Assembly: GCA_021372245.1 (NCBI GenBank)
Contig: JAJFUV010000145.1
Span: forward strand, 1 to 39,128
Direction of reading: 5' to 3'
Source: Terriglobales bacterium
Lineage (GTDB): Bacteria; Acidobacteriota; Terriglobia; Bryobacterales; Bryobacteraceae
DNA length: 39,128 bases
The notes under the pieces were generated by a model. That model was given only the letters and a program-made list of their open reading frames with translations, was not told the DNA's origin and did no database searches. The position numbers and the translations under genes are program-made. The stretch's first letter is position 1; each line of letters begins with the position of its first letter. This document shows, piece after piece, positions 1 through 7,979 of this stretch.

Positions 1-740
1 ACATCGACCTTGGCGGACCACAGGATCGCATTCGTAATCAGGCGCCGGAACTCCAGCACTCCCCAGTTGGTGTGAAAGTGACCGCCGGTAAACCCGAAGC
101 CGCGCCCGCCGTCGGTGCGTTCCACCGCCCAGGCCACCGTCTCTTTGTTCGGCGCGTCCTTCGGAAGCATGGTGGTGAGGATCGGCGTGAGACGCTTGTC
201 CGCCGGGTCGAAGCGGATGCGGTAGTACCATTCGTCCTTGAGGTGGAAGCTTTTCCAGCCCCGCGAGATGGGATGCTTCGGGGATGCCTGCACAAGGTCG
301 GCCTCGTTCATAGGATTCACCGAGTACGGCCGTTCGTAGTAGCCGCCGATCCACTTGAGGAAGAGGGGGCCCGAATATTCTTTGGGCACCTCCACCGTGT
401 AATGGAGGAACACGAGGCCCACACCCTTGCCGGCGAGTTTGCCGATGAACGCCATCCGATCGCCTTCGAGCAACGGATGACGCGTACCGCCGTCCATGTA
501 CAGCACGATGCTCTTCGCGCCGTCGAACACCGAAACGTCCTCAGGCCATCCGTTGCGCACAGCCACGGCCTGCACGCCCTTGTTCTGGTTCAGGAAATTC
601 GCCAGCAGCGTGACGCCGGCGTTGTGCTCATGGGCACCGGGGCCGTGACTGGGCTTGCCGGCGACCAGCACGATCTTGGCGGGTGCGGCAGCCATGGCTG
701 CCACGGCCGCCAGCAGCAGAACGAGAATTGATTTACGCAT
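1..740 (-). CDS. ThuA-domain protein, 3' end cut by window edge
   Basis: The frame opens at an ATG at 738-740 behind a strong ribosome binding site (GGGAGGATAC) and stays open to base 1, giving about 246 residues without a stop. It begins with a signal peptide (MRKSILVLLLAAVAAMAAA). The mature part has a glutamine-amidotransferase-like fold typical of ThuA (trehalose utilisation) proteins: an early 'GKPSHGPGAHEH' segment, 'VLYMDGGTRHPL', 'VGLVFLHYTVE', and a late 'GGHFHTNWG' followed by 'NAILWSAKVD', the usual end region of exported ThuA proteins in Acidobacteria and Planctomycetes. ThuA proteins are linked to disaccharide metabolism, but their reaction is not firmly known. The gene is last in a long minus-strand operon, 15 bases after the sugar epimerase gene. 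Only the C-terminal end is missing. Confidence 0.85.
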   Translation of the reverse strand, partial: MRKSILVLLLAAVAAMAAAPAKIVLVAGKPSHGPGAHEHNAGVTLLANFLNQNKGVQAVAVRNGWPEDVSVFDGAKSIVLYMDGGTRHPLLEGDRMAFIGKLAGKGVGLVFLHYTVEVPKEYSGPLFLKWIGGYYERPYSVNPMNEADLVQASPKHPISRGWKSFHLKDEWYYRIRFDPADKRLTPILTTMLPKDAPNKETVAWAVERTDGGRGFGFTGGHFHTNWGVLEFRRLITNAILWSAKVD

Positions 741-755
741 GTATCCTCCCGCTTT

Positions 756-1595
756 CTATGCCAGGTGCTTCTTCAGAAACTTCACGCCTTCGAAGGCGAT
801 GGCCTCGGGCGACGGAGCAATGTCGCGCCAGATGGAAGCGGCGGCGGAAAGCTCACCCAGCGCGAAGCCAAAGCTCTCGATCGTCACCCAACCGTCGTAG
901 TGCACGTCCCGCAGCGCCTGGAACACGCCCATCCAATCGACGTGCCCGGTGCCGGGGATCCCGCGGTCGTTTTCGCAACTGTGCACGTGCTTCAAGCAAG
1001 GTCCCACTGTGCGAAGAGCGGCCGGAATGCTCTTCTCCTCGACGTTGGCATGGAAGGTGTCGAAGAGAATGCCGAAATTCGGATGGTTCACCTCAGCGGC
1101 CAGCCGCGCGCCGTCTTCGGCAATGTTGAGGAAATACGTTTCGAAGCGGTTGAGCGGCTCGATAGCCAGCGTCACGTTCGATTGTTCCAAAGCTCCGGTG
1201 ACGGCCTGGTAGCCTTCCACGGCCCATTTCCACTGGTCCGCCGTCCGCCTGCGGCCGGTCATGAAACCGACGGGCGAGTAAAGCGGGCCGGCAATCACCC
1301 GCGCGCCGGCCTCGGCCACGGCCGCGATGCAGTCACGCAAGTGGGTGACGGTCTTCGCGCGCACGGCCGCGTCTTCGCTTACCAGGCTGAGCCCTTGCGG
1401 AAGCACGGAGCAGACCGTGCACTCCAGGCCGTTCGCTTCCACGCCTTTGCGAATGTCGGCCGCGGGAAAGTCCTGCGCCCGGAAGCAGGGCACTTCGACG
1501 CCGTCGAAGCCGTGTTCCTTGATGGCGGCGAGCAGCGGCACGTTGGATTTGTCAAAGGTGGGTGTCCAGATGAAAGTGTTGACGCCGAATTTCAT
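756..1595 (-). CDS. Sugar phosphate isomerase/epimerase family, D-tagatose/D-psicose 3-epimerase-like
   Basis: A 279-residue TIM-barrel protein of the xylose-isomerase-like family (AP_endonuc_2). The predicted metal and catalytic residues are Glu146 (in IEPLNRFET), Asp179 (FDTFH), His205 (KHVHSCEN) and Glu240 (TIESF). Their spacing (33, 26, 35) equals that of Glu152, Asp185, His211 and Glu246 of Pseudomonas cichorii D-tagatose 3-epimerase; His182 and Arg211 also match that enzyme's His188 and Arg217. It therefore probably epimerises a ketose at C3 using a divalent metal in the cytoplasm; the substrate is not known. The start is supported by AAGGAG upstream. It lies 25 bases after the AGE-family epimerase gene, so the two may act on the same sugar. 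Confidence 0.88.
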   Translation of the reverse strand: MKFGVNTFIWTPTFDKSNVPLLAAIKEHGFDGVEVPCFRAQDFPAADIRKGVEANGLECTVCSVLPQGLSLVSEDAAVRAKTVTHLRDCIAAVAEAGARVIAGPLYSPVGFMTGRRRTADQWKWAVEGYQAVTGALEQSNVTLAIEPLNRFETYFLNIAEDGARLAAEVNHPNFGILFDTFHANVEEKSIPAALRTVGPCLKHVHSCENDRGIPGTGHVDWMGVFQALRDVHYDGWVTIESFGFALGELSAAASIWRDIAPSPEAIAFEGVKFLKKHLA

Positions 1596-1620
1596 GCAAT
1601 TCGCTCCTTGAAGTCTTTAA

Positions 1621-2820
1621 TCACAAGCTCTTCTCGCCCTTGGCGATCAATCGTTTGATGGCGAGCAGGTTGAGCATCAGATGACGCGGATGGTGATAGT
1701 TCTCGATCCGGTCAAAGTGCTTTTCAAAAGTGACTTTGCGGTCGGCCGAAGTGATCCAGTAGCCGAAGCCGTACTTGCGCAGCGGGTAGTGCTCCTGCAC
1801 ATAGTCGTAGGTTTTCTCGAAAATGTCCCGCGCCCAAGGCGCTCTCAGGTGTTCCCAGAACAGCAGCGCGCCGATGAGCACCTCTTCCTGTTCCCAGAGC
1901 ACTTTGTCGAGCACCCATTGGTTTTGTTCGATGTCGCTCGAACCGCGGAACACGCCGCCGTAGACATCGTCCCAGGCAACCTCGACGTGGCGGCGGAAAC
2001 GCGCGGCGGCCGTTTCGAGCATCTGGCGATCCCCGCGGCGCACGGCTTCGTCGGCCAGCATCCACAGGGTTTCGATTGCATGGCCCGTGTAGATGAAGCG
2101 CGCCAGGTCGCCTGTGGGCCGCGTGAAGTCGTGGTTGAGAAGTTCGTTGTTGAGGCCGTAATCGGGATTATAGAAGCGGCTCAGCACGGCGTCGACGGCA
2201 TCGTCGACCACGCGCTGCAGTTCCGGGTCGGCGCGGTGTTCCAGCATCTGCTTGATGACGCGGATGAGGACCATCGCCACGCCCTGCGACCGCGCGCCGG
2301 GGAAACGCACCGGCTTGGGACAGCGGTAGCTGGCCACGACATCGGGCGCGTAGCCGGGCCGGTCGTAGACGCGCAGGCACTTCTGGATCAGGCGCTTAGC
2401 CTCTTCCCACGGGCGCATGTCGCCGGACGCCCACGCGAATTCAGCCAGGCCTTCGGCGATGAACATATCTCCATAGATCGACTCCGAAGGCGGAGAGAGC
2501 GGCTTGCCCTCGCGCGTCAGCCGGTCGGGCCACAACGTGTCAGCCCCTTCCGGCCTGGCGCCCAGGATGAACTCCATGGTCTTCCGCGCCAGTTCGAGAT
2601 GCTCCTTGCTGCCTCCGAAGTTGCGATAGAGGAACGAGTACACCCAGATACCACGCCCTTCGAACCAGGTCTCTTTACGCTCGCTCAGGTGGCTACCATC
2701 GCGATCCGTGTTGCACAGGAAGCCGCCGTACACCCGGTCCACCACATACTTGTCAAGAAACGGAATGCAGTCGTCAAATAGGTCTTGCTTGTACTGCTTT
2801 TGTAGCTGTTCAAGCTCCAT
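1621..2820 (-). CDS. AGE-family sugar 2-epimerase (N-acylglucosamine 2-epimerase / cellobiose 2-epimerase type)
   Basis: A 399-residue protein, the normal length for the AGE family, whose members form an (alpha/alpha)6 barrel and epimerise N-acetylglucosamine/N-acetylmannosamine, cellobiose or mannose at C2. Family landmarks are present in order: 'YGGFLCNTDRDG' near 31-42, 'WFEGRGIWVYSFLYR' near 52-66, 'YTGHAIETLWML' with candidate catalytic His247, 'VYGGVF' near 286, 'WEQEEVLIGAL' near 309, and a C-terminal 'NYHHPRHLML' with the second candidate His at 376-380. The exact substrate cannot be told from sequence. There is no signal peptide, so it is cytoplasmic. Its start codon overlaps the end of the ceramidase-like gene by 11 bases, which suggests translational coupling. 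Confidence 0.88.
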   Translation of the reverse strand: MELEQLQKQYKQDLFDDCIPFLDKYVVDRVYGGFLCNTDRDGSHLSERKETWFEGRGIWVYSFLYRNFGGSKEHLELARKTMEFILGARPEGADTLWPDRLTREGKPLSPPSESIYGDMFIAEGLAEFAWASGDMRPWEEAKRLIQKCLRVYDRPGYAPDVVASYRCPKPVRFPGARSQGVAMVLIRVIKQMLEHRADPELQRVVDDAVDAVLSRFYNPDYGLNNELLNHDFTRPTGDLARFIYTGHAIETLWMLADEAVRRGDRQMLETAAARFRRHVEVAWDDVYGGVFRGSSDIEQNQWVLDKVLWEQEEVLIGALLFWEHLRAPWARDIFEKTYDYVQEHYPLRKYGFGYWITSADRKVTFEKHFDRIENYHHPRHLMLNLLAIKRLIAKGEKSL

Positions 2821-4141
2821 GCTGGGGCTTCCTCTCTTCGGACATCTCCATCGCGAGTTTCGCCGCGGCGGCGGCTAAAGCGTCCTCGGCCTCCGGGGCG
2901 AAACGTGAGGACGCAATCTCATAGCCGCCCTCAAGATACGCCTGGCGGCAGGGCACATATCCGAAATATCCGTTCGCCAGGCCAACAATCAAGATCTTAC
3001 TTCCGCACGCGCTCTTTATGCTCCGGCCGACTTCGGCGAACGCCTCCGCAGGCAACCCGATCAGCACCATTTCCCCGATGCGCAGACCCTGTAATTCCAG
3101 AGGCAGGAATCCGGCGGGGTACTCGCTGTTGAATCCCGCCAAGTACTGATTGATTGAAGTGTAGAGCGCCTCTGTCTTTGCCTGGCGCAGTTCGGGATCT
3201 TCAATGCCGCGGCCCGCCAGTGATGCCAGGTGCTCCTGTGCGATCCGCGACTCGCGCGCGAGTTCCTCCGCGGGAGGGTAGCTCTTGAGCGGCACCTCCG
3301 CCAGGACGGACGCGGCCTCCAGCGTGACGGCGGCCGTGGGGATGCGCGGCAATTCGGCGAGCACCGCGCCCGCAAGCCGCTCGCCCAATTCGGCGGCGTG
3401 CTCAAACGTACGGCCAGGGGCGATGACTCCAATGGCGCTGAGGTCCGAGGAGTGGCCCATGCTTATGTCGCCTTGCGCGCCGTTGAAAAACATGGCAAAA
3501 CCGCCGATCGCGCGTTCCACCTCGCCGAGCGCCGCCGCCGGGAAGTCGCCCGTGACCAGCAGGTTGTTTGGGCCAAGCACGGTCGGGTGGCAGGCGTAGT
3601 GGACGAGCACGGCCCGCACGACGCCTTCCGCATCGCAAACTTTCAGGATGCCGGCGTCCTGATCCACATAGCCGTGTTCAGGATCGCGCCGGTTCACGCC
3701 GACCCCGGTGACGCGCGCCGCGCCCCAGCCCACAGTGGCCGGCGCACGCCGCTCCCACGCCTCGGCCGCGCTTTGCTCGATGGCCGCGGCGAGGCGCGCC
3801 ATGTACGCTTCGTCCACCTTTTCATTGGGGTTGAAGAAGGACTTGACGGTGACGGGGCCGGCGTGGGCGTGCGTGCAAGCGATGAGTGTGTTTGCCGCTG
3901 GAATCCCAGTGCGCCGCTCGATCGCTTGTTTCACCACGCCGACGAAATCCCCTTCGAGCGCCAGGACTTCAACGCTCACCAGCGCCGCGGCGCGCCCGTC
4001 CGACTCGATCGCCAATGAGCGCACATACAGATCGTCGTGCACCCCCGTGGAAACGCCCTCGCGTGCCGAAAAACCCGTGAGGGTGGCGCCGATCTCCGGC
4101 GTGATTACGATTTTGCTCCAGCCAGCCTGCAACAAACTCAT
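2810..4141 (-). CDS. Neutral/alkaline ceramidase N-terminal-domain protein
   Basis: A 443-residue protein matching the N-terminal catalytic domain of neutral ceramidases. The opening 'AGWSKIVITPEIGATLTGF' is characteristic. Likely zinc ligands are His91 and His93 in 'ACTHAHAGPV' and His185 in 'HYACHPTVLG'. The nucleophile motif appears as 'NGAQGDIS', with Ser227 at the position of the catalytic serine in GDVSPN of characterised enzymes. Full ceramidases are about 650 residues and carry a C-terminal Ig-like domain and a signal peptide; both are absent here, so this is a short cytoplasmic-looking form that may hydrolyse another amide. The start overlaps the stop of the previous gene (ATGA), and its own end overlaps the AGE epimerase start by 11 bases. 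Confidence 0.82.
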   Translation of the reverse strand: MSLLQAGWSKIVITPEIGATLTGFSAREGVSTGVHDDLYVRSLAIESDGRAAALVSVEVLALEGDFVGVVKQAIERRTGIPAANTLIACTHAHAGPVTVKSFFNPNEKVDEAYMARLAAAIEQSAAEAWERRAPATVGWGAARVTGVGVNRRDPEHGYVDQDAGILKVCDAEGVVRAVLVHYACHPTVLGPNNLLVTGDFPAAALGEVERAIGGFAMFFNGAQGDISMGHSSDLSAIGVIAPGRTFEHAAELGERLAGAVLAELPRIPTAAVTLEAASVLAEVPLKSYPPAEELARESRIAQEHLASLAGRGIEDPELRQAKTEALYTSINQYLAGFNSEYPAGFLPLELQGLRIGEMVLIGLPAEAFAEVGRSIKSACGSKILIVGLANGYFGYVPCRQAYLEGGYEIASSRFAPEAEDALAAAAAKLAMEMSEERKPQHGA

Positions 4142-5820
4142 TCCTCCTGGGAACCCAAACGTATCAGCTCGCGCCGCAGCCGCTCGTGGTGCGCGAGCAG
4201 CCGCAGGTAGCCGGACTCATCGGCTGCGGTCTTCGCACGCAGCCATTCGACGCTCAGCTTCTTGTCGCGTCCGCTCCAGCGCTCCAGATCCGGGATCAAG
4301 TCGAGCATCAGCGCGAGATCCGGCACATTCGCCACCTTGGCTTCCGAAACGCCCAGCGCTTTCGCCACGCGGCGCACCGCAACGCTGCGAGCCGTGACGG
4401 CATTCGCACCATAGTGAGAGCGTGTGCGGCGCGCCACGGCCATTCCGAGCCTCCGCACTTCAAAGCGGTCCCAAGCGCCTGGCTCGGCACCCGGCGCTTC
4501 CCACACCATGTGAGCCCGGGCCAGCTTGCGCAGGACGCGGGCCGGCGTGCGGTAGCCGGGTTGCGCGGCGGCCTTGTTCTCCTCGGCTTCCGTCAGGTGC
4601 AGGACGTCGGCGGCCACTGGACGGAAGCCGAGCTTGCGATAGAACCAGAACGCGCCGCTCTCGATGCCCTCTTCGTTGTCCTGTCCGATCTGGTAGGGGT
4701 CGACTGAGAAGCACTGAATCCCGAGCAACTGATGAAACAGCGTGAGCATCTTCGCGTAGATCCACGCTGTCTCGCCTTCGCGGAACGTGTAGTAGAGGTT
4801 GAAGCCGATCTCCATCTTTTCGGCGAACGAAATGCCTTCCACGTAACCCGAGGGTACGCCGTTCTTGAAAAACATGCCGGCGTGATAGGCGCGCAAGGGC
4901 AGCCGGTGAGACGGCCCGACGCCGCACACGTAGACACGAACGCCCCGGCCCAGGTCCGCCTCCACCATGTGCTCGGGATCGCCGTGCGTGAACCCGTGCA
5001 ACTCGCGGTAGCGCACTGCGGAGGTGTCGCGCGCCAGAGCGAGAAGCCTGGATGCTTCCCGCACAGGTACGCGGCGTATCAGGATCTGGGGTCCGTGGAC
5101 CTCGTTTTCGAGCGAAACTTGCGAGCGGCGGATGAGAGGTCCGCGATGGTAAAACAACTTCCGCGCGGCCAGCCGTGTCACAGTGCGCGCCGCGGGCGAC
5201 CCGTCGAGATCCCATCGCAGGTAGAGTTCGAGCGAATCGTACAGCTCCGCCTTCTGATCGCCGGTCAGGGGCAGCCGCTCAAGGTTGTCGATCAGCCAGC
5301 GCAGTGTACGATTCCGGGAGCCCGTAGCTGCGTCCAGCCACTCCGGATACGGCGGATGGGCCTCCACCATGGCGTCGTCGGCCAGCAGGGGAATGAAGCG
5401 GGGCAACGTGGAGCCAAGGCGTGCCTGTCCCGTATAGCCTTCCCAGTCGATAACCACTTCCGACGGGTGAGCTTGCGACAGGTATCGCGCCACCGGATAG
5501 CTGAACAGCGCCGAAAGGCCGGTCCCGGTGATGCCGGAGACTTCCGGCTCCTCGCACGCCGTCAGGTCCGCGCAGCGGCTTCGCAAGCGGGCGACGCGCT
5601 GCGCCACAGAATCAAGTGCGTGCGCGACAGTCTTTGCCAGCGCGGCGTTCTGCGGATAAGCCAGCAGGAACAGCAGCATCTCGTGGAAACGTATGAGCGT
5701 GGCCGCGTCCGTGATCCCTGCTGTGGACAGGCGCCGCAACAGGCTGAGTTTCCGCGCTGCGTCGCCCGCCTCGAAGCGGGCCTTGATATGATCCAACTCA
5801 TCGACCAGCCGGCTTGTCAT
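4138..5820 (-). CDS. Protein of unknown function with GNAT-like segment, bshA-linked
   Basis: A 560-residue protein that I cannot assign to a named family. An alpha-helical N-terminal part (about 1-90, with 'HEMLLFLLAYPQN') is followed by a mixed region. Residues about 313-401 resemble a GNAT acyltransferase core: a strand with 'GVPSGYVEGISF', 'FNLYYTFREGE' followed by a helix, then 'GAFWFYRKLGFRPV', the usual GNAT motif B. The C-terminal 150 residues are helical and basic. There is no signal peptide or membrane segment. It begins 18 bases after bshA and overlaps the ceramidase-like gene by 4 bases. BshC, the cysteine-adding enzyme, has a similar length, but I see none of its sequence features. 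A role linked to bacillithiol is only a guess from position. Confidence 0.8.
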   Translation of the reverse strand: MTSRLVDELDHIKARFEAGDAARKLSLLRRLSTAGITDAATLIRFHEMLLFLLAYPQNAALAKTVAHALDSVAQRVARLRSRCADLTACEEPEVSGITGTGLSALFSYPVARYLSQAHPSEVVIDWEGYTGQARLGSTLPRFIPLLADDAMVEAHPPYPEWLDAATGSRNRTLRWLIDNLERLPLTGDQKAELYDSLELYLRWDLDGSPAARTVTRLAARKLFYHRGPLIRRSQVSLENEVHGPQILIRRVPVREASRLLALARDTSAVRYRELHGFTHGDPEHMVEADLGRGVRVYVCGVGPSHRLPLRAYHAGMFFKNGVPSGYVEGISFAEKMEIGFNLYYTFREGETAWIYAKMLTLFHQLLGIQCFSVDPYQIGQDNEEGIESGAFWFYRKLGFRPVAADVLHLTEAEENKAAAQPGYRTPARVLRKLARAHMVWEAPGAEPGAWDRFEVRRLGMAVARRTRSHYGANAVTARSVAVRRVAKALGVSEAKVANVPDLALMLDLIPDLERWSGRDKKLSVEWLRAKTAADESGYLRLLAHHERLRRELIRLGSQEE

Positions 5821-5838
5821 GTGCCGCGACCCTCCGCA

Positions 5839-6963
5839 TCAACGCGAGCAGACTTCCTCGTAATAGCGAATGTACTCCGGGATCACCATGCCGCTACAGA
5901 AGCGCGTGAGCGCGGTGAGACGCGCGGCGTCGCGCATCCGCTGGTGAAGCGGCCCGTTGCTCAGAAGTTCGCTCACCCTGGCCGCCTGGGCATCCACGTC
6001 GCCCACGGCCTCCAGGTACCCATCTTCTCCGTGTGTGATCAGCTCGGCGACACCGCCGACGCGGGTCGCCACCGGGGGAACGCCGCAAGCCATCGCTTCC
6101 AGGGCCGCCAGCCCGAAACTTTCAAGTTCGCTGGGAAGAAGCAGCACGTCCGCGCGCGGGATGATGCGTTCCACATGGTTCTGCTTGCCCAGGAAAGTCA
6201 CATTCGGCACAAGATTCAGATCCTGCACAATCCTTTCCACCGGGCCGCGTTCGGGACCGTCGCCCACCAGCACAAGATGCGCGTCCACTTCGCGGCGTAC
6301 TCTTTCGAGAACGCGCACGCAGTCGGCAACGCGCTTCACGGGCCGGAAATTCGACAAGTGGATAAGCACCTTCGCCCCGTCCGGCACTCCGGGGATGGCC
6401 GGGTAGCGGTCGCGGTCCGGGCGGTAGATGTCGCAGTTGACGAAATTGGTGATGACGCGAATCTCGTTCTCCACGCCGAAGACTTCCACGGTGCGCTGCT
6501 TCAGATATTCGCTGACGCTTGTGACGCCGTCGGACTGCTCGATCGAGAACTTGGTGATGGGGAAATAGGACCGATCCGCGCCCACCAGGGTGATGTCGGT
6601 CCCGTGCAGCGTGGTAACGAACGGCAGACGCCGCCGCGACGCCATCATCTGCTGGGCCAGCAGCGCGGAGATCGAGTGGGGAATGGCGTAGTGGACGTGC
6701 AACAGGTCCAACTTCTTCCTCTCGGCGACCTCGGCCATGCGCGAGGCCAGCGCCAGGGAGTACGGCGGATATTGAAACAGCGGATACGTGGAGACTTCCA
6801 CCTCGTGGTAGTAGATGCGAGGCGTATCCGCATCCAGCCGGATGGGGTTCGCGTAACTGATGAAGTGGACTTCGTGGCCGCGGTTGGCGAGTTCCAGCCC
6901 TAGTTCCGTGGCGACGATCCCACTACCTCCGTAAGTAGGGTAACAGGTGATGCCGACTTTCAC
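5839..6963 (-). CDS. bshA: N-acetyl-alpha-D-glucosaminyl L-malate synthase BshA
   Basis: A 374-residue GT4 glycosyltransferase with the BshA signature throughout: 'KVGITCYPTYGGSGIVATEL' at the N-terminus, 'HVHYAIPHSISALL', 'TTLHGTDITLVG', 'SDGVTSVSEYL', 'VITNFVNCDIYRP', 'HLSNFRPVKR', and a nucleotide-sugar 'LLPSELESFGLAALEAMACG' near residues 275-295. BshA joins GlcNAc from UDP-GlcNAc to L-malate, the first step in making bacillithiol, a low-molecular-weight thiol used for redox balance and detoxification. The start is a GTG overlapping the previous stop (GTGA). The later genes, the bshB deacetylase and bshC, are not in this window. A bacillithiol gene inside a sugar-enzyme operon is unusual. 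Confidence 0.95.
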   Translation of the reverse strand: MKVGITCYPTYGGSGIVATELGLELANRGHEVHFISYANPIRLDADTPRIYYHEVEVSTYPLFQYPPYSLALASRMAEVAERKKLDLLHVHYAIPHSISALLAQQMMASRRRLPFVTTLHGTDITLVGADRSYFPITKFSIEQSDGVTSVSEYLKQRTVEVFGVENEIRVITNFVNCDIYRPDRDRYPAIPGVPDGAKVLIHLSNFRPVKRVADCVRVLERVRREVDAHLVLVGDGPERGPVERIVQDLNLVPNVTFLGKQNHVERIIPRADVLLLPSELESFGLAALEAMACGVPPVATRVGGVAELITHGEDGYLEAVGDVDAQAARVSELLSNGPLHQRMRDAARLTALTRFCSGMVIPEYIRYYEEVCSR

Positions 6964-7979
6964 TTCGACAGGTTAGCACCAACCGGCCGCAAGATGGCCA
7001 GCCCGATTTGCCCGTTAAGATGTTCGTCGGGTGAGGCCGCGTCTCCACCGCCGAACCACACGCGCACGATGCCGCCGTCCACCAGGACCGACGGATCGCA
7101 GACAACCTTGGAATTCCACGACTGACCGCCTTCGAAGACGGCTTTGTCCGAGGCCCGGTGCCAGTGCACTCCGTCGCGCGAACGCGCCAGGCCCAGGCGT
7201 CGATTCTCCGCGCGGTCGCGGCCTGTATAGAGCATCCAGTACCATCCGTATTCGGTCCATACGGCAGGCTCGCCGAGTCCGTTTTCGTCGAACGCACCCT
7301 CGGGGCCGAGTTCCATCACGGGATTGGAGCGGAGCTTCTCCCAACGCTTCCCGCCGGTGGATCGCGCCACACCCAAACGTTGCCGGCCAGCGCGGTCCTG
7401 CCCCAAATAATACATATAGAACGCGTCCTTTTTCCAGATCACGCAAGGATCGGCGACTCCTCGTTCGTCCCAGCTTCCGCGCGGGCCGGGCTGCAATACC
7501 GGTAGTGGCTCCCGGGTCCAGTGAGTGCCGTCCGCGGAGGTGGCGAAGCCGATGGAAGGCCTCCTTCCCCCGGCCTGGTACCAGTACAGGAACATTCCGC
7601 CGGAGAGCAACGCCGTGCCATTGGCGGCGATGTAGTCCCCTTCCCAAGTCTCCGGTTTGGGCGAGAGAACCTTGCCGCGGCGCGTCCACTCCAGTCCATC
7701 GGCCGACGTCGCCAACCCGGTGTGCCAGGTCTTGCCGTCGAAGCCCGAGTAGAAGTTGTAGTAGGTGCCGCCGCGCATCACAATCGCCGGGTTGAGCGTG
7801 TCGACGCCGTCCCACTCTCCCGTGGCGCCGCGGCCCAGGACCGGCCAGGCAAACGCCTCGGCGGAGAAGGCGGTGCCGGTGGGCGCGCCCACCGGCGCGG
7901 GCAGCGTGAAATCCTCGTAGCGGCCGCAGCCCGTGGCCAGGATCAGGATCGGGACGGCGATCAGAAGAGGCCGTCTCAT
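6960..7979 (-). CDS. Lipoprotein with GH43/GH130-like beta-propeller
   Basis: A 339-residue protein with a lipoprotein-type signal peptide ending 'LILATGC', the Cys being the likely lipid-modified residue. The rest repeats a five-bladed-propeller pattern: 'YYNFYSGFDGKTWHTGLATS', 'FLYWYQAGG', 'SIGFATSADGTHW', 'DPCVIWKKDAFYMYYLGQD', 'RLGVARSTGGKRW', 'GEPAVWTEYGWYWMLYTGRD', 'RLGLARSRDGVHW'. These recur in glycosidases and phosphorylases of GH32, GH43, GH68 and GH130 and in relatives of unknown activity. Substrate and catalytic residues cannot be fixed by eye. It probably sits on the periplasmic face of a membrane. It overlaps bshA and the histidine kinase gene by 4 bases at either end. Confidence 0.78.
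   Translation of the reverse strand: MRRPLLIAVPILILATGCGRYEDFTLPAPVGAPTGTAFSAEAFAWPVLGRGATGEWDGVDTLNPAIVMRGGTYYNFYSGFDGKTWHTGLATSADGLEWTRRGKVLSPKPETWEGDYIAANGTALLSGGMFLYWYQAGGRRPSIGFATSADGTHWTREPLPVLQPGPRGSWDERGVADPCVIWKKDAFYMYYLGQDRAGRQRLGVARSTGGKRWEKLRSNPVMELGPEGAFDENGLGEPAVWTEYGWYWMLYTGRDRAENRRLGLARSRDGVHWHRASDKAVFEGGQSWNSKVVCDPSVLVDGGIVRVWFGGGDAASPDEHLNGQIGLAILRPVGANLSK

Noticed and set aside
4138..5820. Assignment as BshC, suggested by length and bshA neighbour
   Set aside because: None of the BshC sequence pattern is visible; the only recognisable part is GNAT-like.
4732..6903. 723-residue open frame on the plus strand
   Set aside because: It is antisense to bshA and its neighbour, both with clear motifs. 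The translation is Arg/His/Gln-rich and without domain features, as expected from high-GC antisense frames.
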